Source: Woeseiaceae bacterium (GTDB taxonomy: Bacteria > Pseudomonadota > Gammaproteobacteria > Steroidobacterales > Woeseiaceae). Taken from it: a stretch of 64,000 bases of DNA. The DNA lies in contig JASJCM010000009.1 of assembly GCA_030065985.1 (NCBI GenBank), positions 124,001 to 188,000 of the forward strand, in the 5' to 3' direction. The stretch's first letter is position 1, and the number at the start of each line of letters is the position of its first letter. Made by a program: the position numbers and the translations under genes. Positions 1 through 7,903 of this stretch are shown here, in pieces. The notes under the pieces were generated by a model that ran no database searches, had not been told where the DNA came from, and was given only the letters and a program-made list of their open reading frames with translations.

Positions 1-1
1 T

Positions 2-1147
2 CTCGTCGAAAAGACCGACATTGAGCGCATCGCCGAGATTACTGAGGAGCTCCACGAAGACGACGCGGTAGAACTGCTCGACGACCTGCCGGATCCACTC
101 ATGGAGCAGGTCCTTGAGCGACTCCCCGGCGCCGAGGACATTCGGGAGCGCCTCGAGTTCGACGACGACACGGCCGGCGAGGCAATGACGACCAAGTTCG
201 TCGCCGTGCTCGACGACTGGAACGTGCGGACGGCGACCCGCGCGGTGCGCAAGATGGCCGCGGAAATCGAGTCTTTTTACGAAGTCTATGTCGTCAACGA
301 AGCGCGCCAACTGGTAGGCCGCCTGCAGCTGCGCGACCTGCTCCTCAACAAAAAAAAGGCCCTGATTCGCGACATCATGCGCGAGGTGTCTGTCTATGTG
401 CATCCCGATGCGGACCAGGAAGACGTGCTCGAGCTGGCGCGCACGTCAGACGTGCAGACGATCCCGGTTGTCGACGAGGAGCATCATGTGATCGGCCGAA
501 TCACGGTCGAGGAGCTCCAGGAAATCGTTCGTGATGAGGCCGAAGAGGACATCATGCTCATGAGTGGTCTGGCGCCCGATGCGCTGCCGGATGACTCTGT
601 AGGGCGAATCATTCGCGGTCGCTTGCCATGGCTTGCTGGCGGACTGGTCGGTGCGGCGCTCGCCGGCGCTGTTGTCGGTTCGTTCGAAACCCAGCTAAGG
701 CAGGCTGCGATACTGGCGAGTTTCATTCCCGTCGTGATGGCGATGGCCGGCAACGCAGGCATCCAGGCATCGACTGTGACGGTGCAAGGCCTGGCAGCCG
801 GCAATCTCTGGATCGGCGATCTCGGGCGGCGTGTTGTCAAAGAGTTCCTTGGATCGTTGATTAACGGTGCGCTGATCGCGGTTGCGCTGGGACTGCTCGT
901 GGTGCTGATGTCGCAATTCGTGACGGTTGAAGCACCGCTGCACCTGGCGATGGCTGCCGGATTGTCGGTGTTGCTCGTAACCATCATCGCCGCGACGCTT
1001 GGCTCAACGATTCCGCTTGTGCTCAATCACTTCGACATTGACCCTGCCGTTGCGACCGGTGTCTTTATTACGACGGCGAACGATATTCTCGGCGTTTTCG
1101 TCTACTTCGTCGTCGCGTCCGGTATTTACCTGTCCGCAATAACCTGA
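2..1147 (+). CDS. mgtE: Magnesium transporter MgtE, 5' end outside the window
   Basis: MgtE is an inner-membrane Mg2+ channel gated by its own cytosolic N and CBS domains. The frame is open from base 2 with no start codon in view, so the upstream part of the N domain is missing. What remains is the acidic end of the N domain, a CBS pair (about positions 180-540) and a C-terminal membrane domain of about five helices (610-1140). The membrane part carries the family-typical stretch AMAGNAGIQAST, which lies near the ion path in known MgtE structures. It ends 8 bp before dusA, so the two may be co-transcribed. No link to the flagellar genes is apparent. Confidence 0.93.
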   Translation, partial: LVEKTDIERIAEITEELHEDDAVELLDDLPDPLMEQVLERLPGAEDIRERLEFDDDTAGEAMTTKFVAVLDDWNVRTATRAVRKMAAEIESFYEVYVVNEARQLVGRLQLRDLLLNKKKALIRDIMREVSVYVHPDADQEDVLELARTSDVQTIPVVDEEHHVIGRITVEELQEIVRDEAEEDIMLMSGLAPDALPDDSVGRIIRGRLPWLAGGLVGAALAGAVVGSFETQLRQAAILASFIPVVMAMAGNAGIQASTVTVQGLAAGNLWIGDLGRRVVKEFLGSLINGALIAVALGLLVVLMSQFVTVEAPLHLAMAAGLSVLLVTIIAATLGSTIPLVLNHFDIDPAVATGVFITTANDILGVFVYFVVASGIYLSAIT

Positions 1148-1155
1148 CGCAGACC

Positions 1156-2142
1156 ATGCGCGCTCATGCCGACAAGGCCGCGGCGAGGGTTGCCGTAGCA
1201 CCGATGATGGACTGGACCGACCGGCATTGCCGGTATTTCATGCGCCTGATAAGTCCGTCTGCGCTGCTGTATACGGAAATGGTAACGGCGGCCGCGATCG
1301 TGCACGGCGACGCGGAGCGTTTCCTGCGTTACAACGACGAAGAGCACCCTGTTGCGCTGCAGCTTGGCGGCAGCGATCCGGACTGGATGGCCAAAGCCAC
1401 GTCGATCGCATCGAGCTTTGGCTACGACGAGATCAACATCAATGTTGGTTGCCCCAGCGACCGCGTGCAGAGCGGCCAGTTTGGTGCTTGCCTGATGGCG
1501 AACCCCGAGCTCGTTGCAACCTGCTTTAAGGCGATGCAGGCAGAAACGGATATACCGGTGACGGTCAAATCGCGCATCGGTATCGATGAGCAGGACAGTG
1601 AGGAATTTCTGCGGGCGTTCGTCGAGCCGCTCATCAATGCCGGGTGCCGCAAGTTTATCGTCCATGCACGAATTGCGATTCTCGAGGGCCTGAGTCCCAA
1701 GGAGAATCGCACCATCCCGCCGCTCAACTACGAACGCGTGTACGCGCTCAAGCGTGACTTTTCCGAGCTGGAGGTCGTCATCAATGGCGGCTTCACGGAT
1801 TTAACGGGTATCGACGAGGCCCTCAGGAATGTGGACGGGGTCATGATAGGCCGGCAGGCCTATCATCAGCCTTATTTCCTGGCCGAGCTCGAGGCGCATC
1901 TCAATGGCGAATGGTCGCCGGCGCCGCGCGCAGCGGTCGTCGAGCGCATGCTGCCGTACATTGATCGGGAAATCGCAAACGGCGCGTCGCTAAACAGTAT
2001 TTCACGCCACATGCTGGGGCTGTTCGCCGGACAGCCGGGCGCGCGAGCGTGGCGTCGTTACATAAGCGAGCACGCGCATCGACCGGGTGCCGGCAGCGAG
2101 GTGCTTGTCAATGCACTAAATGCTATGCCTCACGCGGCTTAG
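1156..2142 (+). CDS. dusA: tRNA-dihydrouridine(20/20a) synthase DusA
   Basis: FMN-dependent enzyme that reduces uridines 20 and 20a in the tRNA D-loop. The 328-residue length is normal for the family. The N-terminus APMMDWTDRHCRYF is the DusA signature and separates it from DusB and DusC. The active-site cysteine is Cys99 in NVGCPSDRVQSGQFGACL, where the general acid is expected. The TIM-barrel end VMIGRQAYHQPY binds the FMN phosphate in relatives. The ATG at 1156 is chosen because it directly precedes the conserved APMMDWT start. Function is assigned by family. Confidence 0.95.
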   Translation: MRAHADKAAARVAVAPMMDWTDRHCRYFMRLISPSALLYTEMVTAAAIVHGDAERFLRYNDEEHPVALQLGGSDPDWMAKATSIASSFGYDEININVGCPSDRVQSGQFGACLMANPELVATCFKAMQAETDIPVTVKSRIGIDEQDSEEFLRAFVEPLINAGCRKFIVHARIAILEGLSPKENRTIPPLNYERVYALKRDFSELEVVINGGFTDLTGIDEALRNVDGVMIGRQAYHQPYFLAELEAHLNGEWSPAPRAAVVERMLPYIDREIANGASLNSISRHMLGLFAGQPGARAWRRYISEHAHRPGAGSEVLVNALNAMPHAA

Positions 2143-2192
2143 CCGGATACAATGCACGGCCCGCCCAAGAACAACAGGATCCAGCAGGGAAC

Positions 2193-3017
2193 ATGAGCGC
2201 CAAATCCGCCAGCAAACAGCCGACGATGGCCGAACAGGCCGACATTCATGAGCTCTACGAGCTCTCCGTCCAGAATGTCGAGAACGAAATCGAGTTTTTG
2301 CAGACGACCTTTCAGTCGCTGACCGGCCGCACAGCCTACCTGTTCCGCGAGGATTTCTGCGGAACGGCCAGTGCATCGTGTCAGTGGGTACGGCAAGGCG
2401 AGGAATTCCAGGCCATCGGTGTCGACATCGACCCCTCGGTGCTCGAGTGGGGCAGGGAGCATCGCGTTGGCAAACTCGACACGCAGGATCGCACGCGCGT
2501 CAGCCTGATCGAATCGGATGTCATGAATGTCGAGACGCCGAAGGTCGATTTGCTCGCCGCATTCAATTTCAGCTACTTCATCTTCAATACGCGCGACCAG
2601 CTGCGGGCCTATTTCCAACGCGCTTACGATGCGCTCAAAGACGATGGCGTGTTCTTCTGCGACATGTTCGGTGGCCCCGAGGCGCAGGAAGAGACGCGCG
2701 AGAAGACCAAGCACAAGAAACACGGCTTTACGTACATCTGGCACCAGGCGGAATTCCACCCCGTAACCAACTATATTCGCTGCCACATTCACTTCAAGTT
2801 CAAGGATGGCTCGAAGCTCAAGAAGGCGTTTACGTACGAATGGCGCTTGTGGTCTGCACCCGAGATTCGGGAGCTGTTACTCGAGGCTGGTTTCAGCAAA
2901 GCCACCGTCTATTGGGAAGGCGAAGATGAGGATGGCGAAGGCAATGGCGAGTTCACGCCCGACGAGAGAGGCGAGGCTGACCTTGCGTGGATCGCCTATA
3001 TCGTTGCCCAAAAATAA
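2193..3017 (+). CDS. Class I SAM-dependent methyltransferase
   Basis: Predicted soluble 274-residue methyltransferase of unknown substrate. A SAM-binding motif I (EDFCGTA) is followed by an acidic motif II (GVDIDPSVLEWG), a motif near LLAAFNFSYFIF and the late motif FFCDMFGGPEA. These are typical of small-molecule or protein methyltransferases of the Rossmann fold. The frame is open further upstream, but the ATG at 2193 is preferred because it leaves dusA intact and opens a plausible N-terminus (MSAKSASKQPTM). It lies 50 bp after dusA and may be read with it. Nothing identifies the acceptor. Confidence 0.75.
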   Translation: MSAKSASKQPTMAEQADIHELYELSVQNVENEIEFLQTTFQSLTGRTAYLFREDFCGTASASCQWVRQGEEFQAIGVDIDPSVLEWGREHRVGKLDTQDRTRVSLIESDVMNVETPKVDLLAAFNFSYFIFNTRDQLRAYFQRAYDALKDDGVFFCDMFGGPEAQEETREKTKHKKHGFTYIWHQAEFHPVTNYIRCHIHFKFKDGSKLKKAFTYEWRLWSAPEIRELLLEAGFSKATVYWEGEDEDGEGNGEFTPDERGEADLAWIAYIVAQK

Positions 3018-3022
3018 TTGGC

Positions 3023-3040
3023 AATAATAGTAGTATTATT
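3023..3040. other. Short AT-only inverted repeat
   Basis: AATAATA (3023-3029), loop GTAG, TATTATT (3034-3040): a perfect 7-bp stem in the 56-bp gap between the methyltransferase and the cyclase-FHA gene. The AT-only stem is weak and has no T-run, so it is not called a terminator. It could be a protein-binding site. Confidence 0.3.
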
Positions 3041-3073
3041 AGATGCTTGGGCTAAATACTTGTGAGCCGGGTT

Positions 3074-3967
3074 ATGGCAAAGGATCTTGAGGTCGCTATC
3101 GTGTTTGCCGACGTCGTCGGCAGCACGCAGCTGTACGACAAGTTTGGCGATACCAAGGCCAGCGAGACGGTCGCACACTGTCTCGACGTCATGAAAGACG
3201 CGACCTACCAGTTCAGCGGCACGGTCATCAAGACGATCGGCGACGAGGTCATGTCGACCTTCAACAGCGTTGACGAGGCGATGGGTGCGGCCGTCATGAT
3301 GCAGACTCGCGTCACGGCCGAGACCAAGGAAACCGGCATTCCCGTTTCCATTCGCATCGGCTGTCACTACGGGCCGGTCGTGCAGGAACAGAACGACATA
3401 TTCGGGGCCGCCGTGCATACCGCCAACCGCATGACGTCCCAGGCCAAGGCCCGACAGATCGTCATCTCCGGCGGTACGGTTGAGCACATGAGCCCCGAGC
3501 TCCGCAAACAGACGCGTCAGATCGACGTCGCCACCGTGCGCGGGCGCCTCGATGAGGTGGCGTTATACGAGCTCGTCTGGCAGCCCGAAGAGGCGACCAG
3601 CATGTTGCCGACGCTCGAGTGGGAGAACCGCGATCGGCGCGCCTCGAAGTTGTTGCTGAACTTCCGCGATACGACCATCGAGATCTCCGATCAGCGCAAG
3701 TCGATCAACATGGGTCGCGCTGACGACAACGATCTCGTCGTCAAGGGAAATCTGATCTCGCGGATCCACGCGAAAATCGAGATGCGACGCGGCAAGTTCG
3801 TGCTCGTTGACCAAAGTACGAACGGTACTTTCCTGCAGGATGTCCAGGGCAACGAGGTCTTCGTGCGCCGCGATTCGACTGAACTCGGTGGTGAGGGCAC
3901 GATTGGTCTGGGCCGCGCTGAGAAAGCGGGCTCCACGCTCGCGATCTACTACAAGACCATGGAATAA
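3074..3967 (+). CDS. Class III adenylate cyclase fused to an FHA domain
   Basis: Predicted soluble signalling protein of 297 residues. The first ~170 residues form a class III nucleotide cyclase domain: metal-binding aspartates in FADVVGST and GDEVM, the adenine-specifying lysine in IKTIGDE and the adenine-specifying aspartate in NDIFG. The transition-state arginine is present in VHTANRM, but the asparagine usually four residues before it is histidine. A C-terminal FHA domain follows (MGRADDNDLV, SRIHA, STNGTFL), which normally binds phosphothreonine. The product is therefore probably cAMP, perhaps controlled by a Ser/Thr-phosphorylated partner. A GTG at 3062 is an alternative start. A CRP-type site upstream of fleQ in this window gives cAMP a possible local target. 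Confidence 0.8.
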   Translation: MAKDLEVAIVFADVVGSTQLYDKFGDTKASETVAHCLDVMKDATYQFSGTVIKTIGDEVMSTFNSVDEAMGAAVMMQTRVTAETKETGIPVSIRIGCHYGPVVQEQNDIFGAAVHTANRMTSQAKARQIVISGGTVEHMSPELRKQTRQIDVATVRGRLDEVALYELVWQPEEATSMLPTLEWENRDRRASKLLLNFRDTTIEISDQRKSINMGRADDNDLVVKGNLISRIHAKIEMRRGKFVLVDQSTNGTFLQDVQGNEVFVRRDSTELGGEGTIGLGRAEKAGSTLAIYYKTME

Positions 3968-3972
3968 CAAAA

Positions 3973-3994
3973 CAGGCCGCCTCTCGGCGGCCTG
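3973..3994 (-). terminator. Rho-independent terminator of pckG
   Basis: Perfect 9-bp stem CAGGCCGCC / GGCGGCCTG (3973-3981 and 3986-3994) with loop TCTC. Read on the minus strand it is followed by TTTTGTTATT, so it best serves pckG, which ends 28 bp away. On the plus strand the tail CATTCACTCTAAATTTCTCTTT is poorer, but the stem could also end the cyclase-FHA transcript. Confidence 0.75.
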
Positions 3995-4021
3995 CATTCA
4001 CTCTAAATTTCTCTTTAACGA

Positions 4022-5785
4022 TCAGGACGCTTTCGCGAGCTGATCATCGAGCGCGTTCGCGATCACTTGCTGCTGGCGACGCAGCTCCTCGGGAAGCCGA
4101 TCGCCGTAGCTCTCGAGATACTCGAGCACCGACTGCAGCTCGGCGCGCCACTGTTCGGTATCGACGGTCAACAGCTCATCCAGTACCTCGGGAGTGATCT
4201 CGAGCGCGTCCGTGTTCAGGTCTTCGGCATGAGGCAGGTACCCGATCGGCGTCTCGTGGGCGCCGGCGCGGTGTTCGCAGCGCTCGATAATCCACTCGAG
4301 GACGCGCAGGTTTTCACCGAACCCTGGCCACAGGAATTCACCGTCGTCGTTCTGGCGGAACCAGTTGACGTGGAAGATTTTGGGTAGGTGCTCCGACTTC
4401 TCCGGGAACGACAGCCAGTGCTCCCAGTAGTCCGCGAAGTTGTAGCCGCAAAACGGCTTCATCGCCATCGGGTCACGGCGGACGACGCCCACGTCGCCAA
4501 CCATGGCCGCGGTCGTCTCCGACGCGGTGCTGGCGCCGATAAGCACGCCATGGTTCCAGTCCTTGGCCTCGTAGACGAGCGGCGCAACCTGCTTGCGGCG
4601 GCCGCCAAAGACGATTGCTGAGATGGGCACACCTTCGGGTGCATCGGCAAGCTCGGAGTAGCACGGGTTATTCGTTGCTGCCACCGTAAAGCGCGAGTTC
4701 GGATGTGCGGCCGGTCCGTTGGCCGGGTCGTAGTCGCGGCCGCGCCAGTCTTTCGCCGGTTTTCCGACCTTTTTGCCTTCCCACCATGGCTGGTTATCGG
4801 CCGTGGTTGCGACATTCGTGAAGATCGCGTCATGCGTGATCATGTCAAAGGCGTTCTTGTTGGTCTTCTCGTTCGTGCCCGGCACGACACCGAAGTAACC
4901 CGATTCCGGATTGACCGCACGCAGCTTGCCGCCGTCATCCAGATGCAGCCAGGCGATGTCGTCGCCGAGCGTCCAGACCTTCCAGCCCGGCATCGACTCG
5001 GGCGGGATCAGCATCGCGAGATTGGTCTTGCCGCAGGCCGACGGGAAGGCGCAAGCAATAAAGTGCACCGCACCGTCGGGGTTTTCGAGTCCGACGATCA
5101 GCATGTGCTCTGCCAGCCAGCCTTCCTGGCGTCCCTGGTGACTGGCGATACGCAGTGCGTGGCACTTCTTGCCGAGCAGCGCGTTGCCGCCGTAACCCGA
5201 ACCATAGCTCTTGATCGAGAGTTCCTCGGGAAAGTGCATGATGAAACGGCGCTCGGGGTCGAGTTCGCCGGTCGAGTGCAAACCGCGTACAAACGTGCCT
5301 TCGCGTTCGATGCGCTCAAGTGCCTTGCGGCCCATGCGCGTCATGAGTTTCATGTTGACTACGACGTAGGGGCTGTCCGTGATTTCGACGCCGCAACGCG
5401 AGTAGGGCGAATCGATCGGTCCCATGCAGTAGGGGATGACATACATGATGCGACCCTGCATGCAGTTCTCGAACAACGCATCCATCTGCTTGTGGCCGTC
5501 GGCGGGCGGCATCCAGAGGTTGTTGGGTCCGGCGTCGTCCTCTTCGGGCGAGCACACGAAGGTCAGGTGCTCGACGCGTGCCACGTCGTTTGGATCAGAG
5601 AGATGCAGGAAACAGCCCGGATGCGTTTCCTGGTTGAGTTTTTTCAGGGTGCCGGTGGCCAGCATGAACTCGATGAGGTCCTGGTATTCCTCTTTAGAGC
5701 CCGTGCACCAGTGAACGGCTTCGGGTTGGGTATGAGCAGCGACCTGGTCTACCCAGGCCTGCAACGCCTCTAGCTTGCTTGTCAT
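4022..5785 (-). CDS. pckG: Phosphoenolpyruvate carboxykinase (GTP)
   Basis: Converts oxaloacetate and GTP to phosphoenolpyruvate and CO2, the first committed step of gluconeogenesis from C4 acids. The 587-residue length and the P-loop FPSACGKTNLAML (nucleotide-binding lysine near residue 253) are those of the GTP class, not the ATP class found in enterics. Other family stretches are GSGYGGNALLGKKC, WKVWTLGDDIAWL and VFGGRRK. The ATG at 5785 gives the expected N-terminus. It is transcribed alone, against the cyclase gene, and ends at a strong hairpin. Confidence 0.97.
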   Translation of the reverse strand: MTSKLEALQAWVDQVAAHTQPEAVHWCTGSKEEYQDLIEFMLATGTLKKLNQETHPGCFLHLSDPNDVARVEHLTFVCSPEEDDAGPNNLWMPPADGHKQMDALFENCMQGRIMYVIPYCMGPIDSPYSRCGVEITDSPYVVVNMKLMTRMGRKALERIEREGTFVRGLHSTGELDPERRFIMHFPEELSIKSYGSGYGGNALLGKKCHALRIASHQGRQEGWLAEHMLIVGLENPDGAVHFIACAFPSACGKTNLAMLIPPESMPGWKVWTLGDDIAWLHLDDGGKLRAVNPESGYFGVVPGTNEKTNKNAFDMITHDAIFTNVATTADNQPWWEGKKVGKPAKDWRGRDYDPANGPAAHPNSRFTVAATNNPCYSELADAPEGVPISAIVFGGRRKQVAPLVYEAKDWNHGVLIGASTASETTAAMVGDVGVVRRDPMAMKPFCGYNFADYWEHWLSFPEKSEHLPKIFHVNWFRQNDDGEFLWPGFGENLRVLEWIIERCEHRAGAHETPIGYLPHAEDLNTDALEITPEVLDELLTVDTEQWRAELQSVLEYLESYGDRLPEELRRQQQVIANALDDQLAKAS

Positions 5786-5850
5786 TACAGGGGTCTCTGT
5801 TATGCGAATACAGGAGGCGTTGCCGTCCTGATTTAATCGGGTGGCGCCAT

Positions 5851-5894
5851 TTTATAACGGCACGGTCCAATTAGTTACAGGGGAAAACGTTTTC
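5851..5894 (-). promoter_or_regulatory. pckG upstream region: possible -10 and LacI-type palindrome
   Basis: A perfect 12-bp palindrome GAAAACGTTTTC lies at 5883-5894, about 98 bp upstream of the pckG start. Its central CG is typical of operators for LacI/GalR-family regulators. Between it and the gene, the minus strand reads TATAAA (5851-5856), a plausible -10 without a good -35. A carbon-source repressor would make sense for a gluconeogenic gene, but no regulator gene is nearby and the assignment is by shape only. Confidence 0.35.
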
Positions 5895-5918
5895 ATACGG
5901 TAAATGCGTATACCGTAT
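5895..5918. other. Inverted repeat between the lipoprotein gene and pckG
   Basis: ATACGGTA (5895-5902) and TACCGTAT (5911-5918) form a perfect 8-bp inverted repeat with an 8-nt loop, next to the GAAAACGTTTTC palindrome. It may end the minus-strand lipoprotein transcript (no clean T-run follows) or be an operator. Undecided. Confidence 0.35.
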
Positions 5919-5945
5919 TGCCGGTAGTCTCAGCGGAGCGACCCC

Positions 5946-6767
5946 TTAGTCGCAGAGACGTGCGACGCCGCCTTCGAGCGTCGCTTCGAAACTGTGGTGA
6001 AGATCAAAGCGGCGATGGATCTCGCCGCTGGAAGCGTTGGCGTCGAAATGCCACTCGACAACGTCAATACGATCGCAGTTTCCAGTACCCTGGTTGTTGA
6101 CGAGGGCGAGGACCAGCGTGTGACGCATGGCATCCGGCGCGCTGCCGGCACGCGAGGCAATCACCTTCTTGTGCGAGACATTGAACCATGCGAATTGCCA
6201 AAGGTACTCGGTGAAATCCTGTAGCCGCGCACCGGTTAGTAATGCGGGGTCGATGCGGCCCGCGTAGCCGTCGAGCAGGTTGCGGTCGACACCGTCGCGG
6301 TTCGTGTGCCCGCACTTGAATACGCGAGCAAATCCGGGCGTCGTCGGCGTTGTGATGTTGCCGACGTCCTGTGTGTAGCTAAGCTCGCGAACAATCTCGA
6401 AGTAGCGGTTTGTTTCGATCGAGGTGACGTAGTAGCCGTTGACGGCTCGCGACGCATTATCAGCTTCCTCCCACGCCTGTGCCTCAACCAGATCGTCGGT
6501 GCACAACTCGTAAGACTGTGAGCTGTCGAGTACGTGGTGGATCGTGTAGCTGCCGGCGGTGTCAGAGCGCAAATCGGCGAAGAAGGTATCGGGAACCGTG
6601 TAACCAGGGTCGTAAGCTTTGGCGGCGATCTCTGCATCAGCCGGAATCTGCGGAACCGCGGCGACAGTTGGTGTCGCGGGCTTGGCACTGTCGGCCGATC
6701 CGGATCCGCCACAGGCGGCGGCGAACAGGACGACGAGCGCCAACAGGGCCTGGTGAGAAGTCTTCAT
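5946..6767 (-). CDS. Predicted lipoprotein of unknown function
   Basis: I do not recognise this 273-residue protein. It starts with a type II signal peptide: a short basic end, a hydrophobic run and a lipobox ending LFAAAC at Cys19, followed by a Gly/Ser/Ala-rich linker. It is therefore probably anchored to the outer membrane or periplasmic face. The mature part has Trp/Tyr-rich stretches (YLWQFAWFNVSHKKV) and four cysteines. It lies 70 bp downstream of the CsrA-like gene on the same strand with no clear terminator between, so it may be the last gene of the flgA operon. A flagellar role is not shown by sequence. Confidence 0.6.
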   Translation of the reverse strand: MKTSHQALLALVVLFAAACGGSGSADSAKPATPTVAAVPQIPADAEIAAKAYDPGYTVPDTFFADLRSDTAGSYTIHHVLDSSQSYELCTDDLVEAQAWEEADNASRAVNGYYVTSIETNRYFEIVRELSYTQDVGNITTPTTPGFARVFKCGHTNRDGVDRNLLDGYAGRIDPALLTGARLQDFTEYLWQFAWFNVSHKKVIASRAGSAPDAMRHTLVLALVNNQGTGNCDRIDVVEWHFDANASSGEIHRRFDLHHSFEATLEGGVARLCD

Positions 6768-6837
6768 CTGGACAATCCGTATCCGTGGCCGCGCGGATTC
6801 CGGGCATCATTGCGCCCGCGCGGTCAGAAAACTTGCG

Positions 6838-7041
6838 TCAGGCCGCGACCGGGCCTTTGCGCCAGATGCACAACTGCTCGGGTGCCTGGACACCCATTTT
6901 CACGCGGTTGTTATTTGACGAGAAAATCGTGATTTCAATCGGACCGTTGCTGAACAGGTCGGCCAGCGTCATCGACGGGTCGATGCCCTCACCAGGTCTG
7001 ATCTCAATGGATTCTGCGTCACGTCGGCTCACAATCAACAT
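6838..7041 (-). CDS. CsrA-family RNA-binding protein with helix insertion (RsmN/RsmF-like)
   Basis: CsrA proteins bind GGA motifs in mRNA leaders and change translation. The 67-residue product starts MLIVSRRDAESIEI (CsrA strand 1) and ends RVKMGVQAPEQLCIWRK, with the conserved (V/I)GVxAP core. Between them sit about 17 extra residues (GIDPSMTLADLFSNG) that look helical and that ordinary 60-residue CsrA lacks. Pseudomonas RsmN/RsmF, a CsrA with a helix inserted between strands, has the same layout; Arg61 here aligns with its RNA-contacting Arg62. An AAGGAA ribosome-binding site precedes the ATG. It lies 29 bp downstream of flgN in the flgAMN operon, so it would be made under sigma-28 control. 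The family is fairly sure; the targets are unknown. Confidence 0.8.
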   Translation of the reverse strand: MLIVSRRDAESIEIRPGEGIDPSMTLADLFSNGPIEITIFSSNNNRVKMGVQAPEQLCIWRKGPVAA

Positions 7042-7070
7042 AGCTCAGTTTCCTTGCTTCACAATGGGGT

Positions 7071-7562
7071 TCAGGCCTGGGCGAGCGAACTGCGGTCAGC
7101 TTGACCGGATGCGCTGCCGTTGCGGCCGTAGGTATCGGTCCCGGGCGTTACGCCCCGGAGCACGGAGAGACTGGATTCAAACTGTTGCTGGCGCAGGCGA
7201 ATGATTGCGCCGTTGGTCATGTTCAGCGCGCTGCTTTCCGCGGCAATGACCAGCAGGTGCTCCCAGCGACTGTTAATCGCGTCTTCCTCATCGCACCAGT
7301 CGATGAGTTCCTGCATTTGTTCGGCGGCACTCGTGAAGCCGGACTTCTCGCACAAGTCGATGCGACGGGTGTCGAGTGCCTGGAGGTTTTCAACGCACGC
7401 ACTCTTGCCGTCGACGGCCGCCTGCAAGGCATCCATATCCTGGGCTTCGAGGGCTTTGCGTTCCTCCTGCAGGGATTCCTTCAGTCCGAGCGCATAGAAG
7501 ATACTGTCGCCAATAATCTCGACAGCTTGCGCACGAACGTCAGCGGGAGCGGGGTGGCTCAT
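7071..7562 (-). CDS. flgN: Flagellar export chaperone FlgN
   Basis: FlgN is the cytosolic chaperone for the hook-filament junction proteins FlgK and FlgL and delivers them to the FlhA/FlhB export gate. The 163-residue product is almost entirely helical, with a heptad-like middle (LKESLQEERKALEAQDMDAL) and a polar Gly/Ser/Asn-rich tail. Length and fold fit FlgN, and the place directly after flgM (2-bp gap) is the standard one. Sequence identity in this family is low, so the neighbours carry much of the call. Confidence 0.88.
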   Translation of the reverse strand: MSHPAPADVRAQAVEIIGDSIFYALGLKESLQEERKALEAQDMDALQAAVDGKSACVENLQALDTRRIDLCEKSGFTSAAEQMQELIDWCDEEDAINSRWEHLLVIAAESSALNMTNGAIIRLRQQQFESSLSVLRGVTPGTDTYGRNGSASGQADRSSLAQA

Positions 7563-7564
7563 GA

Positions 7565-7891
7565 TCAGTCACCCAGCGAGCGATCGAGGCGAATCATAGC
7601 CTCGGCGATAGCGTCGGCGTCGATCTGGTAATTGCCATTCTCGATAGCCGACTTGATCTCGGCTACGCGTCCGGCGTCGACAGCGGGCAGGCTCGCGAGT
7701 GACTTGTCGAGTCGCTCGAGGAGCTTGGCGCTGTTCGTCAGGTTGACCGTATCACCGGCCGACGCGGCTCCAGGGGCCTTCTCGGGCGCCGCGGCTTCCG
7801 CGGAGACCTTGCTCGTCGTACGGGTCTCGTCGACCTTGTTGCCGATTTTCCCCAGTGTTCCCTGATCCATCGGACCAATCCTGTTTGTCAT
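7565..7891 (-). CDS. flgM: Anti-sigma-28 factor FlgM
   Basis: FlgM binds FliA and keeps it inactive until the hook-basal body is complete and FlgM is exported. The 108-residue product has a disordered, Ala/Ser/Thr-rich N-terminal half, then VNLTNSAKLLERLDKSLASL and a C-terminal helix pair (VAEIKSAIENGNYQIDADAI) that is the FliA-binding signature. It lies between flgA and flgN. The whole unit is preceded by a strong sigma-28 element at 8962-8988, so FlgM appears to be made under the factor it inhibits. Confidence 0.95.
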   Translation of the reverse strand: MTNRIGPMDQGTLGKIGNKVDETRTTSKVSAEAAAPEKAPGAASAGDTVNLTNSAKLLERLDKSLASLPAVDAGRVAEIKSAIENGNYQIDADAIAEAMIRLDRSLGD

Positions 7892-7903
7892 AACGTTTTA
7901 ACC

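Noticed and set aside
4703-5773. Plus-strand open frame of about 350 codons inside pckG
   Set aside because: Antisense to a highly conserved enzyme; no family features.
5901-5927. Plus-strand TAAA-N15-GCCGGTAG resembling a sigma-28 promoter
   Set aside because: It points into the 3' end of a minus-strand gene with no plus-strand gene behind it, and it overlaps palindromes; probably chance.
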